Below, piece after piece: positions 20,366 through 27,647 of a stretch of 30,000 nucleotides of DNA (the stretch's first letter is position 1; each line of letters begins with the position of its first letter). Made by a program: the position numbers and the translations under genes. Source of the stretch: Symbiodinium natans (Eukaryota > Sar > Dinophyceae > Suessiales > Symbiodiniaceae); the NCBI GenBank assembly GCA_905221605.1, contig CAJNDS010000562.1:1-30000 (forward strand), read 5' to 3'. The notes beneath the pieces were generated by a model. The model made no database searches and had not been told where the DNA came from. It worked only from the letters and a program-made list of their open reading frames with translations.

Positions 20366-20832
20366 GTAGGGTTGAGGTTTTAGGGTTTAGGCTTAGGGTT
20401 AGGGTTTAAGGGTTTAGGGTTTAGGGTTGGGGGTTGGGGGTTGTAGGTTGTAAAGGTTTAGGGTTTGAACCGTTTAAACGTGCATACAGCCCATATTTCA
20501 ACTGTTTAGGGTCAGGGTAAACCCTAAACCCTAAACCCTAAACCCTAAACCCGAAACCCCAAACCCCAAACCCTAAACCCTAAACCCTCAACCCTAACCC
20601 CAAGAACCCTCAACCCTCAGAGTCCTAAACCACCCGAAAAGCCCTGATCCCTAAGCCCCCAAAGCCGAAGACCTCGAAACCCTACGATCCCCAGCCCTCA
20701 ACCCCCGAGATCTGCGAAGTCACAACCCTCAACCCCTAAACCCGGGTTTCGGTTTAGGGTTTAGGGTTTACCCCTATGAAGCCCAAACCCTAAACCCTGC
20801 AGGTTTTCAGGGTTCAGGCTTGCCTGTTTAAC

Positions 20833-20955
20833 CCCTAATCTCTAATCTCTAATCTCTAATCTCTAATCTCTAATCTCTAATCTCTAATCTCTAATCTCTA
20901 AGCCCTAAGCCCTAAGCCCTAAGCCCTAAGCCCTAAGCCCTAAGCCCTAAGCCCT
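20833..20955. repeat. ATCTCTA array abutting an AAGCCCT array
   Basis: Eight or nine units of TCTCTAA are followed without a gap by eight units of GCCCTAA. Both are single-variant derivatives of the telomeric heptamer, each internally homogeneous. Confidence 0.95.
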
Positions 20956-20962
20956 TAACCAT

Positions 20963-21036
20963 TGAAGTCCTCAGCCCCGACTCGGGCCCAACAGTCGAGG
21001 ATGGTGTGGCGGCTGCCAAGGCTCCTGTGTCCACGA
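20963..21036 (+). CDS. Exon island (EVLSPDSGPTVEDGVAAAKA), unknown protein
   Basis: One frame reads IEVLSPDSGPTVEDGVA then AAKAPVSTRG up to a 23-G run, with mainly G/C third positions. Possible acceptors lie at TTGAAG and CCTCAG. The last supported codon is at the start of the poly-G tract; ACGAG|G fits the donor context seen elsewhere. Confidence 0.45.
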
Positions 21037-21300
21037 GGGGGGGGGGGGGGGGGGGGGGGCGGGTCTAAGGCATGAGGTTCTAGGGTTCAGGGGTTTCAGG
21101 GGTTTGAGGGGTTTCAGGGGTTGCAGGGGTTTCAGGGGTTTGAGGGGTTTCAGGGGTTCCAGGGTCTTAGGGGTTCAGGAGGGGTTTCAGGAGGGCTTTC
21201 AGGAGGGGTTTCAGGAGTGGTTTCAGGAGGGGTTTCAGGAGGGGTTTCAGGAGGGGTTTCAGGGGTTTCAGGTGTTCCAGGGGTTTCAGGGCGTAATTTG
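21037..21300. repeat. Poly-G (23) and 12-bp GGGGTTTCAGGA minisatellite
   Basis: A run of 23 G (21037-21059) is followed by a minisatellite built from GGGGTTTCAG and GAGGGGTTTCAG units (about 21085-21285). The frames running through it (GFQEGFQEGF and SGGVSGG) are repeat translations with no independent support. Confidence 0.9.
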
Positions 21301-21424
21301 GGTGTAAAGGTTTAATGGTTTGCGGGTGTTCGGGTACAGGGTTTTGGGCAAAACCTATCGCGTCAACTTGTGCCGATGATCGTGGCGGGTTGGAAATAGG
21401 CTTTTGTCAGTTCAGTCGTGGGGT

Positions 21425-21700
21425 ATCCCTAAACCCTAAACCCTAAACCCTAAACCCTAAACCCTAAACCCTAAACCCTAAACCCTAAACTGGAGAGATC
21501 TGTTGGATCTTCCCTCGCTTGCTCCTCGACGTTGCCATCATCCTCATCCTCTTCTTATTCTAGGACCCGAAATATACCTTCAATCAGGGTTTAGGTTTAG
21601 GGTTTAGGGTTTAGGGTTTAGGGTTTAGGGTTTAGGGTTTAGGGTTTAGGGTTTAGGGTTTAGGGTTTAGGGTTTAGGGTTTAGGGTTTAGGCTTTAGGC
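21425..21700. repeat. CCCTAAA array, pyrimidine-rich spacer, TTTAGGG array upstream of the hydrolase
   Basis: CCCTAAA about 21425-21490; then a spacer with a long pyrimidine tract ending TTCTTATTCTAG at about 21563, a plausible 3' splice or trans-splice acceptor; then TTTAGGG about 21588-21692. This is the upstream region of the hydrolase gene. Confidence 0.8.
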
Positions 21701-21767
21701 ACCCTTTTGATTCCCAGCTTCCTCTTGGGTCGAGCAAGTCTAGTATTCTTCACTGCATCACAACGCC

Positions 21768-24381
21768 ATGGCCAGCCCCTGCTGCCCTCCCGATGCCTTG
21801 CCGGCCTTGAAACTATATCCCCCTTGGGAATTACTTTTTTTTCCTAAACCCTAAACCCTAAACCCTAAACCCTAAACCCTAAACCCTAAACCCTAAACCC
21901 TAAACCCTAAACCCTAAACCCTAAACCCTAAACCCTAAACCCTAAACCCTAAACCCTAAACCCTAAACCCTAAACCCTAAACCCTAAACCCTAAACCCTA
22001 AACTCTTAAAACCCAAGGGGATACTAAGAATATTTTTTTATGAAGGTTCCAAGGGGAGTATAGGAAATTCGACTACAAGCCGAAGGGAGAGCACTTTGAG
22101 CTCCCGGGCGTCGCGTCGCGCTCCGCCAGCTGCAAGCTCTACGTGGTTGGGGCCGCCTCGACGGATGAGACCTGGAGGGACAAAGGCCCTAAACCCTAAA
22201 CCCTAAACCCTAAACCCTAAACCCTAAACCCTAAACCCTAAACCCTAAACCCTAAACCCTAAACCCTAAACCCTAAACCCTAAACCCTAAACCCCCACAG
22301 GTCCCGTCCTCGTCATGTGGAGCGACTCCTTTGGTCCATTCAGTGGGATGCATCTATATCCCCCCTTGGGAATTGTTTTTTTGTTTTTTTTAATTTTTCT
22401 TGTTCATATGAAACCCAAGAGGATATTACTAGATCAGTGTTAGGGATCCTTTTTACTTTTTGGGTTATGGGCTTTCTTATAGATGAACAAAGAGGATCCT
22501 TTTTTCCTCCTTGGGGAACAGGGATTAAGATTAATCCCTAAACCCTAAACCCTAAACCCTAAACCCTAAACCCTAAACCCTAAACCCTAAACCTCTAAGG
22601 GGAGAAAAGGCATCGGAAGCTGGCTGACGAGTTCTCCGCCCGGACCGGCGGCATCGCGCTGCTGCCCGACCCCTTCGAGGGCTCGGGGGGCTTGATCCCG
22701 CAATACGGCGAGGAAGACGACGGGTTTAGGGTTTAGGGTTTAGGGTTTAGGGTTTAGGTTTAGGGTTTAGGGTTTAGGGTTTAGGGTTTAGGGTTTAGGG
22801 TTTAGGGCTTAGGGCTTAGGGCTTTAGGAATTAGGGCTTAGGGTTTAGGGTTTAGGGTTTAGGGTTTAGGGTTTAGGGTTTAATGCGAGGAAGACGACAA
22901 GCCGAACCAGTTGGGCTTCTTGGTGGCCCAGTGGTTACCCTTTTCCCTTTTTTGGGGTTCAAGGCTCCCTTATCAAGTAACCAACTTACAGAAGGGGTGC
23001 CCTTATACTGAAACCCCTAAACCCTAAACCCTAAACCCTAAACCCTAAACCCTAAACCCTAAACCCTAAACCCTAAACCCTAAACCCTAAACCCTAAACC
23101 CTAAACCCTAAACCCTAAACCCTAAACCCTAATGGTTGCCTGGGCTGCAAAGGCTGCAACATCTTCACCTGGAATCTCATTATTGGCTTCATCTGGAATG
23201 GAAGATCCTTCATGAAGCGCTACCCATGGGATGGGAACCTCGAGTGCCTTTGCAAAGACCAGCTCATCCCATACCTGCGGTCAAAAGGAGTGCGGAACCC
23301 TAAACCCTAAACCCTAAACCCTAGACCCTAAACCCTAGACCCTAAACCCTAAACCCCTAAACCCCTAAACCCCTAAACCCCTAAACCCCTAAACCCCTAA
23401 ACCCCTAAACCCCTAAACCCCTAAACCCCTAAACCCCTAAACCCCTACACTCCTAAACCCCTAAACCCCTAAACCCCTAAACCCCTAAACCCCTAAACCC
23501 CTAAACCCCTAAACCCTAAACCGTCAAAAGGAGTGGAGAAGTTCGCCATGCTGGGCTTCTGCTACGGCTCTTGGATCATCATGAAGCTGGGTAGGGTTTA
23601 GGGTTTAGGGTTTAGGGTTTAGGGTTTAGGGTTTAGGGTTTAGGGTTTAGGGTTTAGGGTTTAGGGTTTAGGGTTTCGGGTTTAGGGTTTAGGGTTCTTG
23701 GGACCTTTTGAATTTCTTTTCTTGAGTTTAAGCGGATCATCTTCAGGAATATGCTTTCAGAGGGTTTAGGGTTTAGGGTTTAGGGTTTAGGGTTTAGGGT
23801 TTTTTCGGGCCGAGGAAGGCGTGCAATGACGATGCGATCGCGGAGCACGTGACGTGCGGGATCCACTTTCACCCTGCATCAGAGCTGCTGGAGAAGACTG
23901 CTTTCGGACGCGACGACGTGGGGCTTTGCCGGACCTGCAAGCGGCCCCAACTGATGCATGCCACCAAGCAAGAATCGGACAACTGGAAGCCTGATGGAGC
24001 TGCCCACAAGGCCCTCCAGGAGAATGAGAACGTCCCAGAGGTACAATTCTCGCTGGCGCGAAGCACAATGAGTCACGGCTTTATGACGCGTGTGGATACC
24101 AACGTTGAAGACAATCGCTCGGCCATTAAAGAAGGAGTCGACTTGGCCATGGCATTCCTCGAGAAGTACAACTCTGGTGAGTGAGCATTGTCCGCCGTCT
24201 GATGTGTTTGCATAACCCCAAACCCTGAACCCTAAACCCTGAACCCTAAACCCTAAACCCTAAACCCTTAACCGTTGATCGTTCGCATTTTGTCATAGGA
24301 TTTCCTCTTCGGATTGAAGAGAGCCGCCCTGAGTCCATGAAAACAAGTTTTGTGCCTGGGCATCGCCGGAAGCAGTGTTGA
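21768..24381 (+). CDS. Dienelactone hydrolase family protein, nine exons
   Basis: A cytosolic-type alpha/beta hydrolase of the DLH/carboxymethylenebutenolidase family (Cys-Asp-His triad, ester/lactone hydrolysis). Exons: 21768-21808 (MASPCCPPDALPAL), 22064-22185 (FDYKPKGEHFELPG, KLYVVGA), 22301-22349 (GPVLVMWSDSFGPFSG), 22610-22712 (HRKLADEFSARTGG, LLPDPFEG), 22890 to about 22934, about 23133-23287 (ends IPYLRSKG), 23531-23586 (VEKFAMLGFCYGSW), 23819-24176 (IHFHPASE, PQLMHATKQESDN, MSHGFMTRVD) and 24299-24381 (to TGA). Nucleophile Cys is in GFCYG, Asp in ESDN, His in SHGF. Length is about 335 residues against roughly 240-290 usual. All joins are in phase except exon 5/6. N-terminal PCCPP and DYKPKG are typical of the family. 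Donors are GA, GC and GT; acceptors AG. No targeting peptide evident. The ATG at 21768 is chosen because the MASPCCPP start is family-like and the frame is continuous. Confidence 0.93.
21809..22067. mobile_element. TIR element with telomeric core forming hydrolase intron 1
   Basis: Direct repeats GAAA lie at 21809-21812 and 22064-22067. The left terminal repeat CTATATCCCCCTTGGGAA (21813-21830) is mirrored by TTCCAAGGGGAGTATAG (22047-22063); the reverse complements differ at a few positions. The core is a CCCTAAA array (about 21844-22005). A second internal CCCAAGGGGATA lies near 22012. Splicing as GA (in the first GAAA) to AG (the element's last two bases) restores the exon sequence with one GAAA. 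This is the structure expected of an introner-type insertion. Confidence 0.8.
22186..22300 (+). repeat. Hydrolase intron 2, almost pure CCCTAAA
   Basis: A 115-bp intron starting GCCCTAAA after AAAG and ending CCCCCACAG before GTCCCG. Apart from the last 9 bases it is heptamer repeat, so the donor GC is supplied by or overlaps the array. The join gives DKGPVLVMW in frame. No clear target duplication beyond AGG/AGG context. Confidence 0.8.
22350..22613. mobile_element. Second TIR-type element forming hydrolase intron 3
   Basis: Direct repeats GCAT lie at 22350-22353 and 22610-22613. The left end CTATATCCCCCCTTGGGAAT (from 22354) is nearly identical to the left end of the intron 1 element; the right end CTAAGGGGAGAAAAG (22595-22609) is a diverged inverted match. 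Inside are T-rich sequence, AAACCCAAGAGGATATTAC (about 22410) and a CCCTAAA array (about 22538-22592). GC-AG splicing inside the GCAT restores FSGMHRKLADE. Confidence 0.75.
22708..22898. repeat. TTTAGGG array flanked by a perfect 14-bp duplication (hydrolase intron 4)
   Basis: GCGAGGAAGACGAC occurs at 22708-22721 and 22885-22898. Between them is essentially only TTTAGGG repeat with a few TTAGGGC variants and no TIR. Using GAG|GAAGAC at the first copy and GCGAG|GAAGAC at the second (intron 22713-22889, GA-AG) gives YGEEDDKPNQ with a single copy of the duplicated codons. Confidence 0.9.
22935..23132 (+). repeat. Hydrolase intron 5, spacer plus CCCTAAA array
   Basis: About 70 bp of non-telomeric sequence (CCCTTTTCCCTTTTTTGGGG and on) precede a CCCTAAA array (about 23012-23130). 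The near repeat TGGTTACCC (22932-22940) and TGGTTGCCT (23133-23141) marks the ends. No AG acceptor suits the frame; see findings. Confidence 0.6.
23280..23535. repeat. CCCTAAA/CCCCTAAA array flanked by a perfect 13-bp duplication (hydrolase intron 6)
   Basis: GTCAAAAGGAGTG occurs at 23280-23292 and 23523-23535, enclosing only telomeric units, mostly CCCCTAAA octamers. Splicing AAAAG|GAGTG (intron 23288-23530, GA-AG) rejoins LRSKGVEKFAMLGF. Confidence 0.9.
23587..23818 (+). repeat. Hydrolase intron 7, two TTTAGGG arrays
   Basis: TTTAGGG arrays (about 23592-23695 and 23762-23802) flank about 65 bp of unique sequence. GAAG lies at both edges (23583-23586 and 23815-23818). Joining ATGAAG to GCGTGC gives WIIMKACNDDAIAEHVTCGI, as the family expects, but the implied donor is CT (or GC with an AA end), so the exact splice is uncertain. 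Confidence 0.65.
24177..24298 (+). repeat. Hydrolase intron 8 with canonical GTGAGT...TCATAG
   Basis: It opens GTGAGTGAG and closes TTTTGTCATAG, with a CCCTGAA/CCCTAAA array (about 24213-24270) in the middle. If unspliced, the frame would end at a TGA at 24182. Spliced, it adds 26 codons (FPLRIEESRPESMK...) to TGA at 24379-24381. The canonical donor makes the spliced form more likely. Confidence 0.7.
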
Positions 24382-24479
24382 CTAGGGTTTAGGGTTTAGG
24401 GTTTAGGGTTTAGGGTTTAGGGTTTAGGGTTTAGGGTTTAGGGAGGCAAGTTAGAATCCAGTCCTTCTGAGGGTAGTTT
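24382..24479. repeat. TTTAGGG array downstream of the hydrolase stop
   Basis: The heptamer array begins within four bases of the hydrolase stop codon (about 24385-24443), followed by about 35 bp of unique sequence. No polyadenylation signal recognised. Confidence 0.85.
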
Positions 24480-24588
24480 CATGGGCCCTTAATATGGTCC
24501 CTAACCTCCTTTAGGTTCTGATGTATGGGCCCCTCGTTTGTATAGGGTATATGGGCCCCCTTTGAAGGGCCCATACTAAGGGACCATG
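24480..24588. mobile_element. Small inverted-repeat element
   Basis: Arms at 24480-24502 (CATGGGCCCTTAATATGG and on) and 24566-24588 (its reverse complement with three mismatches in 23) enclose 63 bp with further GGGCCC motifs. A close copy of the right arm occurs at 29494-29516. Each copy is followed by a pyrimidine-rich tract and AG (24622, 29552), so the element may supply 3' intron ends. Confidence 0.65.
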
Positions 24589-24622
24589 TAACAAGCCTTA
24601 GCGTCCTGACCTCTCCTTGCAG

Positions 24623-24648
24623 TTCTTTCCTGCCTGGTGGATGAAAGC
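24623..24648 (+). CDS. Possible small exon after a strong acceptor
   Basis: It is preceded by CCTGACCTCTCCTTGCAG, the most canonical pyrimidine-tract acceptor in the window. A frame reads LSCLVDE before a CCCTAAA array at about 24650. It could equally be 5' untranslated sequence of the next gene. Confidence 0.3.
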
Positions 24649-24705
24649 CCCTAAACCCTAAACCCTAAACCCTAAACCCTAAACCCTAAACCCTAAGCCC
24701 TAAAC

Positions 24706-24751
24706 ATGTCGAGTGTCGGGAATGCCCAGACCCCTCGCTGCAACGAGCCAG
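24706..24751 (+). CDS. Possible first exon (MSSVGNAQTPRCNEP)
   Basis: An ATG directly after a CCCTAAA array opens a frame MSSVGNAQTPRCNEP, ending at a possible GA donor (CCAG|GACTCT); unspliced it stops at about 24770. Composition is exon-like. It would be the start of the gene formed by the downstream islands, but the phase to the next island is not resolved. Confidence 0.35.
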
Positions 24752-25030
24752 GACTCTCTCTAACACCTTAGAGCCTGAACCCCGCAAGCCCTAAACCCCG
24801 CAACCCTAGAAGGCCCCTACACCCCATGAAGCAATCTATTCAGAAAGAAGCGCCATCCCCAACCTGAACTTGCCAGTCCTAAAAGTAGGGGTTAAAGTTT
24901 TAGGGTTTTGGGTTTGGGGTTTAGGCCCCAAACCCGAAACCCTAAACTTTAAACCCTAAACCCTAAACCCCCTAAACCCGAAACCCTAAACCCTTCAACC
25001 CCAACACAGTGTTGGGCCCTCTGGGACCAG

Positions 25031-25090
25031 GCATGGGATCATAGCCGCCGCGCGGCGAGGACGGGAACTGACAAGAGGCCGGGGCCGGAT
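25031..25090 (+). CDS. Coding-like island, frame ambiguous
   Basis: It follows GGACCAG and ends at a TTTAGGG array. Frames AWDHSRRAARTGTDKRPGPD and HGIIAAARRGRELTRG are both open; the first has higher G/C at third positions. Basic product segment, no family. Confidence 0.35.
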
Positions 25091-25094
25091 TCGG

Positions 25095-25500
25095 GTTTAG
25101 GGTTTAGGGTTTAGGGTTTAGGGTTGAGGGTTTAGGTTTAGGTTTAGGGTTTAGGGTTTAGGGTTTTGGGTTTAGGGTTGAGGGTTTAGGGTTTTGGTTT
25201 AGGGTTCAGGGCTTAGGGGGTTTAGAGCTTCGGGGGCTTAGGGGTTTCGGGCTTAGAGGGGTGTTGGCTTTAGGGCTTACATCCTGAAACCCCAAACCTG
25301 GAAGATGGGAAGCCCTAAGCTAACCCCACACCCTAAACCTTCAGCCCTAAACCTTAACCCTCAACCCTAAACCCTAAAACCCTATACCCTCAAAACCCTA
25401 AAACAACTTACCCTAAAGACTTCAGGACCTAACCTCAAAGACCCCCAAATCCCTAAGTTAAAAAAACCCGCGCCCCCCAATCGAGGGGATCTGGGTTTTC
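25095..25500. repeat. TTTAGGG array and degenerate heptamers
   Basis: TTTAGGG/TTTTGGG about 25095-25215, then degenerate CCCTAAA-like sequence to about 25450. No gene seen; the antisense frame at 25382-25576 overlaps the next island and is not supported. Confidence 0.7.
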
Positions 25501-25540
25501 GCGGGGTGCAGCACTTCTTACACACTGCCGCCGTCGCAGG

Positions 25541-25603
25541 CAGCAGGAGCGCATGACGACGCAACAGAAGAGCCACGCAGCAGAACAGAACGCCTCGAGT
25601 TGA
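25541..25603 (+). CDS. Coding-like island, Gln-rich or acidic frame
   Basis: It follows CCGCCGTCGCAG. One frame reads QQERMTTQQKSHAAEQNASS and stops at TGA (about 25601-25603). Another reads AAGAHDDATEEPRSRTERLE and stays open. Either is coding-like; the choice decides whether this is a terminal or internal exon. Confidence 0.4.
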   Translation, partial: QQERMTTQQKSHAAEQNASS

Positions 25604-25803
25604 GGGTTTAGGGTTCGGGGACGAGGGTTCAGGCTTTAGGGTTCAGGGTTGAAATCCTAAACCCAAAGCCCTAAACCCTAAGCCCTAAACCCTAGGGTTC
25701 AGGGTTGAGGGTTTAGGGTAGTTGAGGGGTTCTTCGGGTTCGGGGTCTTGTGGCCCACGCCTTCAACCACGAAACCGCCCTGAGCCATGAGCCCTGAACC
25801 CCT

Positions 25804-26155
25804 CCCTAAACCCTAAACCCTAAACCCTAAACCCTAAACCCTAAACCCTAAACCCTAAACCCTAAACCCTAAACCCTAAACCCTAAACCCTAAAACCTAA
25901 ACCCTCAACCCTAAACCCCAAACCCTAAACCCCTCAGGGTGTGCAGCTTTGAGGGCACTCCAGGGCTTGAGATCCTAAACCTAAACCCCTAAACCCCTAA
26001 ACCCCTAAACCCCTAAACCCCTAAACCCCTAAACCCCTAAACCCCTAAACCCCTAAACCCCTAAACCCCTAAACCCTAAACCCCTAAACCCCTAAACCCC
26101 TAAACCCCTAAACCCCTAAACCCCTAAACCCTAAACCCTAAACCCTAAACCCTAA
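25804..26155. repeat. CCCTAAA array then CCCCTAAA octamer array
   Basis: Pure CCCTAAA (about 25804-25890), a short unique piece (about 25938-25972), then pure CCCCTAAA (about 25983-26130) returning to CCCTAAA. The two unit lengths are sharply separated. Confidence 0.95.
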
Positions 26156-26500
26156 ACCTTGAATCCCCCTAAATAGCCTGTGGTTTCATAGTTGAGGGCT
26201 TGGGTTGGCATGAGCTGGTTTATGGGCTTAGGGTTTAGGGTTTAGGGTTTAGGGTTCAGGGTTTAGGGTTTGGGGTTTAGGGTTTTGGGGTTTAGGGTCA
26301 ACTGTATCATCCCTATAGGTAGGGTACGTACCAGGTAGAGGGCCCATGCTTTGGCTGACCCTGAACCCTAACACCTAAACCTTAAACTTCTCAACCCTAA
26401 GCTCTAAACCCTAAACCCTAAGCCCGAAGGGCTAAGCCCCAAACCCTAAATCCTACAACCCCGCATTCTTAAGCCGCAAATTTCCGAGCCTGCAACCCAG

Positions 26501-26688
26501 GCATCTATGCGTGCCACTCTGGCAATGGAACGGTGAGGTTGCCTGTCCGCCACAGATGTAGGGTTTAGGGCCTAAGGGATTTAGGTGTTTAGGGGTACAC
26601 CCTGAACCCTGAACCCTGAACTCCAAACCCTAAACCCTAAACCCTCCTACCGAGGTACTTCGTGCAAATATCGTGGAGCTCCTTCACG
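26501..26688 (+). CDS. Two phase-matched exons, unknown protein
   Basis: Exon 26501-26532 follows CAACCCAG and ends at GTGAGG (IYACHSGNGT). Exon 26655-26688 or somewhat longer follows CCGAG (VLRANIVELLHDQNRAHPL). Phase 0 at the join. The intron between (26533-26654) carries TTTAGGG-like and CCCTGAA/CCCTAAA units. In another frame the first exon reads ASMRATLAMER, also coding-like. Confidence 0.45.
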
Positions 26689-26895
26689 ATCAGAACAGGG
26701 CGCACCCTCTCACTGGCAGAGGCCTAAAAAAAGCATGGGGTAAAGGGTTTTTGGGTTTTAGGGTTTAGAGTTTAGGGTTCAGGAGACTTAGGCCTCTTAT
26801 GGTATCCCTAGGTCTGAGGGTCTAGGATTTAAGGTTTAGGGCTTAGTGTTTAGGGTTGGATCCCGCAACCCAAAACCCGAATCCCCCAAAACAAG

Positions 26896-27338
26896 GACGG
26901 GTTTGGCAAGATGGGAAGGCAAGGTGCTAGGCTGTTGCCCACAGAGAAGCAAGCACTGAACCTTAAAGCCCTGAACCCTGGTCTCAGGTTCACGAACAGC
27001 AAGATGCACACCCTTAGCCCCGAATACGAAGAGGCCAGTATCCCTTAGTGAAGGAATATGCCTTAAATCATACCAAGGATTCCTTTGTACTCTTAGGGTA
27101 TATTCCTAAACCCTAAACCCTAAACCCCAAACCCTAAACCCTAAACCCTAAACCCTAAACCCTAAACCCTAAACCCTAAACCCTAAACCCTAAACCTTAA
27201 ACCCTAAACCCTAAACTCTAAACCCCAACCCTAAACCCTATGTAACTACCCTTAGAAATTCCGGCCACGTTGGTTCCGGGCAGGCGATCGACTGGCACAT
27301 CGCCCTGACGCAGGCATCCTGGATGATCGGTCAAGATG
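26896..27338 (+). CDS. Exon series ending ..ASWMIGQDGE, unknown protein
   Basis: An island from 26896 after AACAAG (DGFGKMGRQGARLLPTEKQA or a second open frame). An exon 26988-27033 after GTCTCAG (FTNSKMHTLSPEYEE), donor GAG|GC. An exon from 27284 after CGGGCAG (AIDWHIALTQASWMIGQD). The 27033/27284 join is in phase with GC-AG and gives SPEYEEAIDWHIAL. The intron 27034-27283 is largely CCCTAAA (27105-27240). The stop-like TAG at 27045 lies in the intron. No family recognised. Confidence 0.5.
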
Positions 27339-27647
27339 GGGAGTTGGGTTTGGGGTTTTGGGTTTAGGGTTTAGGGTTTAGGGTGTAGGGTTTAGGGTTT
27401 AGGGTTCAGGGCTGAGGGTTGAGGGCGAAGGGTTTAGAGTTTAGGGCTGAGGGATCACCATGAGGGTGCTCTAACTTAAACCCTACACCCCTAACATTAA
27501 AATCTTCGAAAACCCCTGCACCCTAAACCCCTTAACACTCAGCCCTAAACCCTAGACCTCTAGCTTCTCAACCCTAATCCGCAAACCCTAAACCCTAGAC
27601 CCTAAACCCTGAACCTTCAACCCTAGACCTTCAACCCTAAACCCCAA

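Noticed and set aside
21104-21315. GFQEGFQEGF and SGGVSGG frames
   Set aside because: Direct translations of a 12-bp minisatellite in two frames, with no start or splice context.
23787-24076. Three minus-strand frames opposite hydrolase exon 8
   Set aside because: Shadows of a strongly supported sense exon containing the Asp and His of the catalytic triad.
21768-24381. Assembly artefact as the whole explanation for arrays within the gene
   Set aside because: Target-site duplications, inverted termini and frame-restoring splice sites at several independent junctions are not expected from random misassembly, although array lengths could still be wrong.
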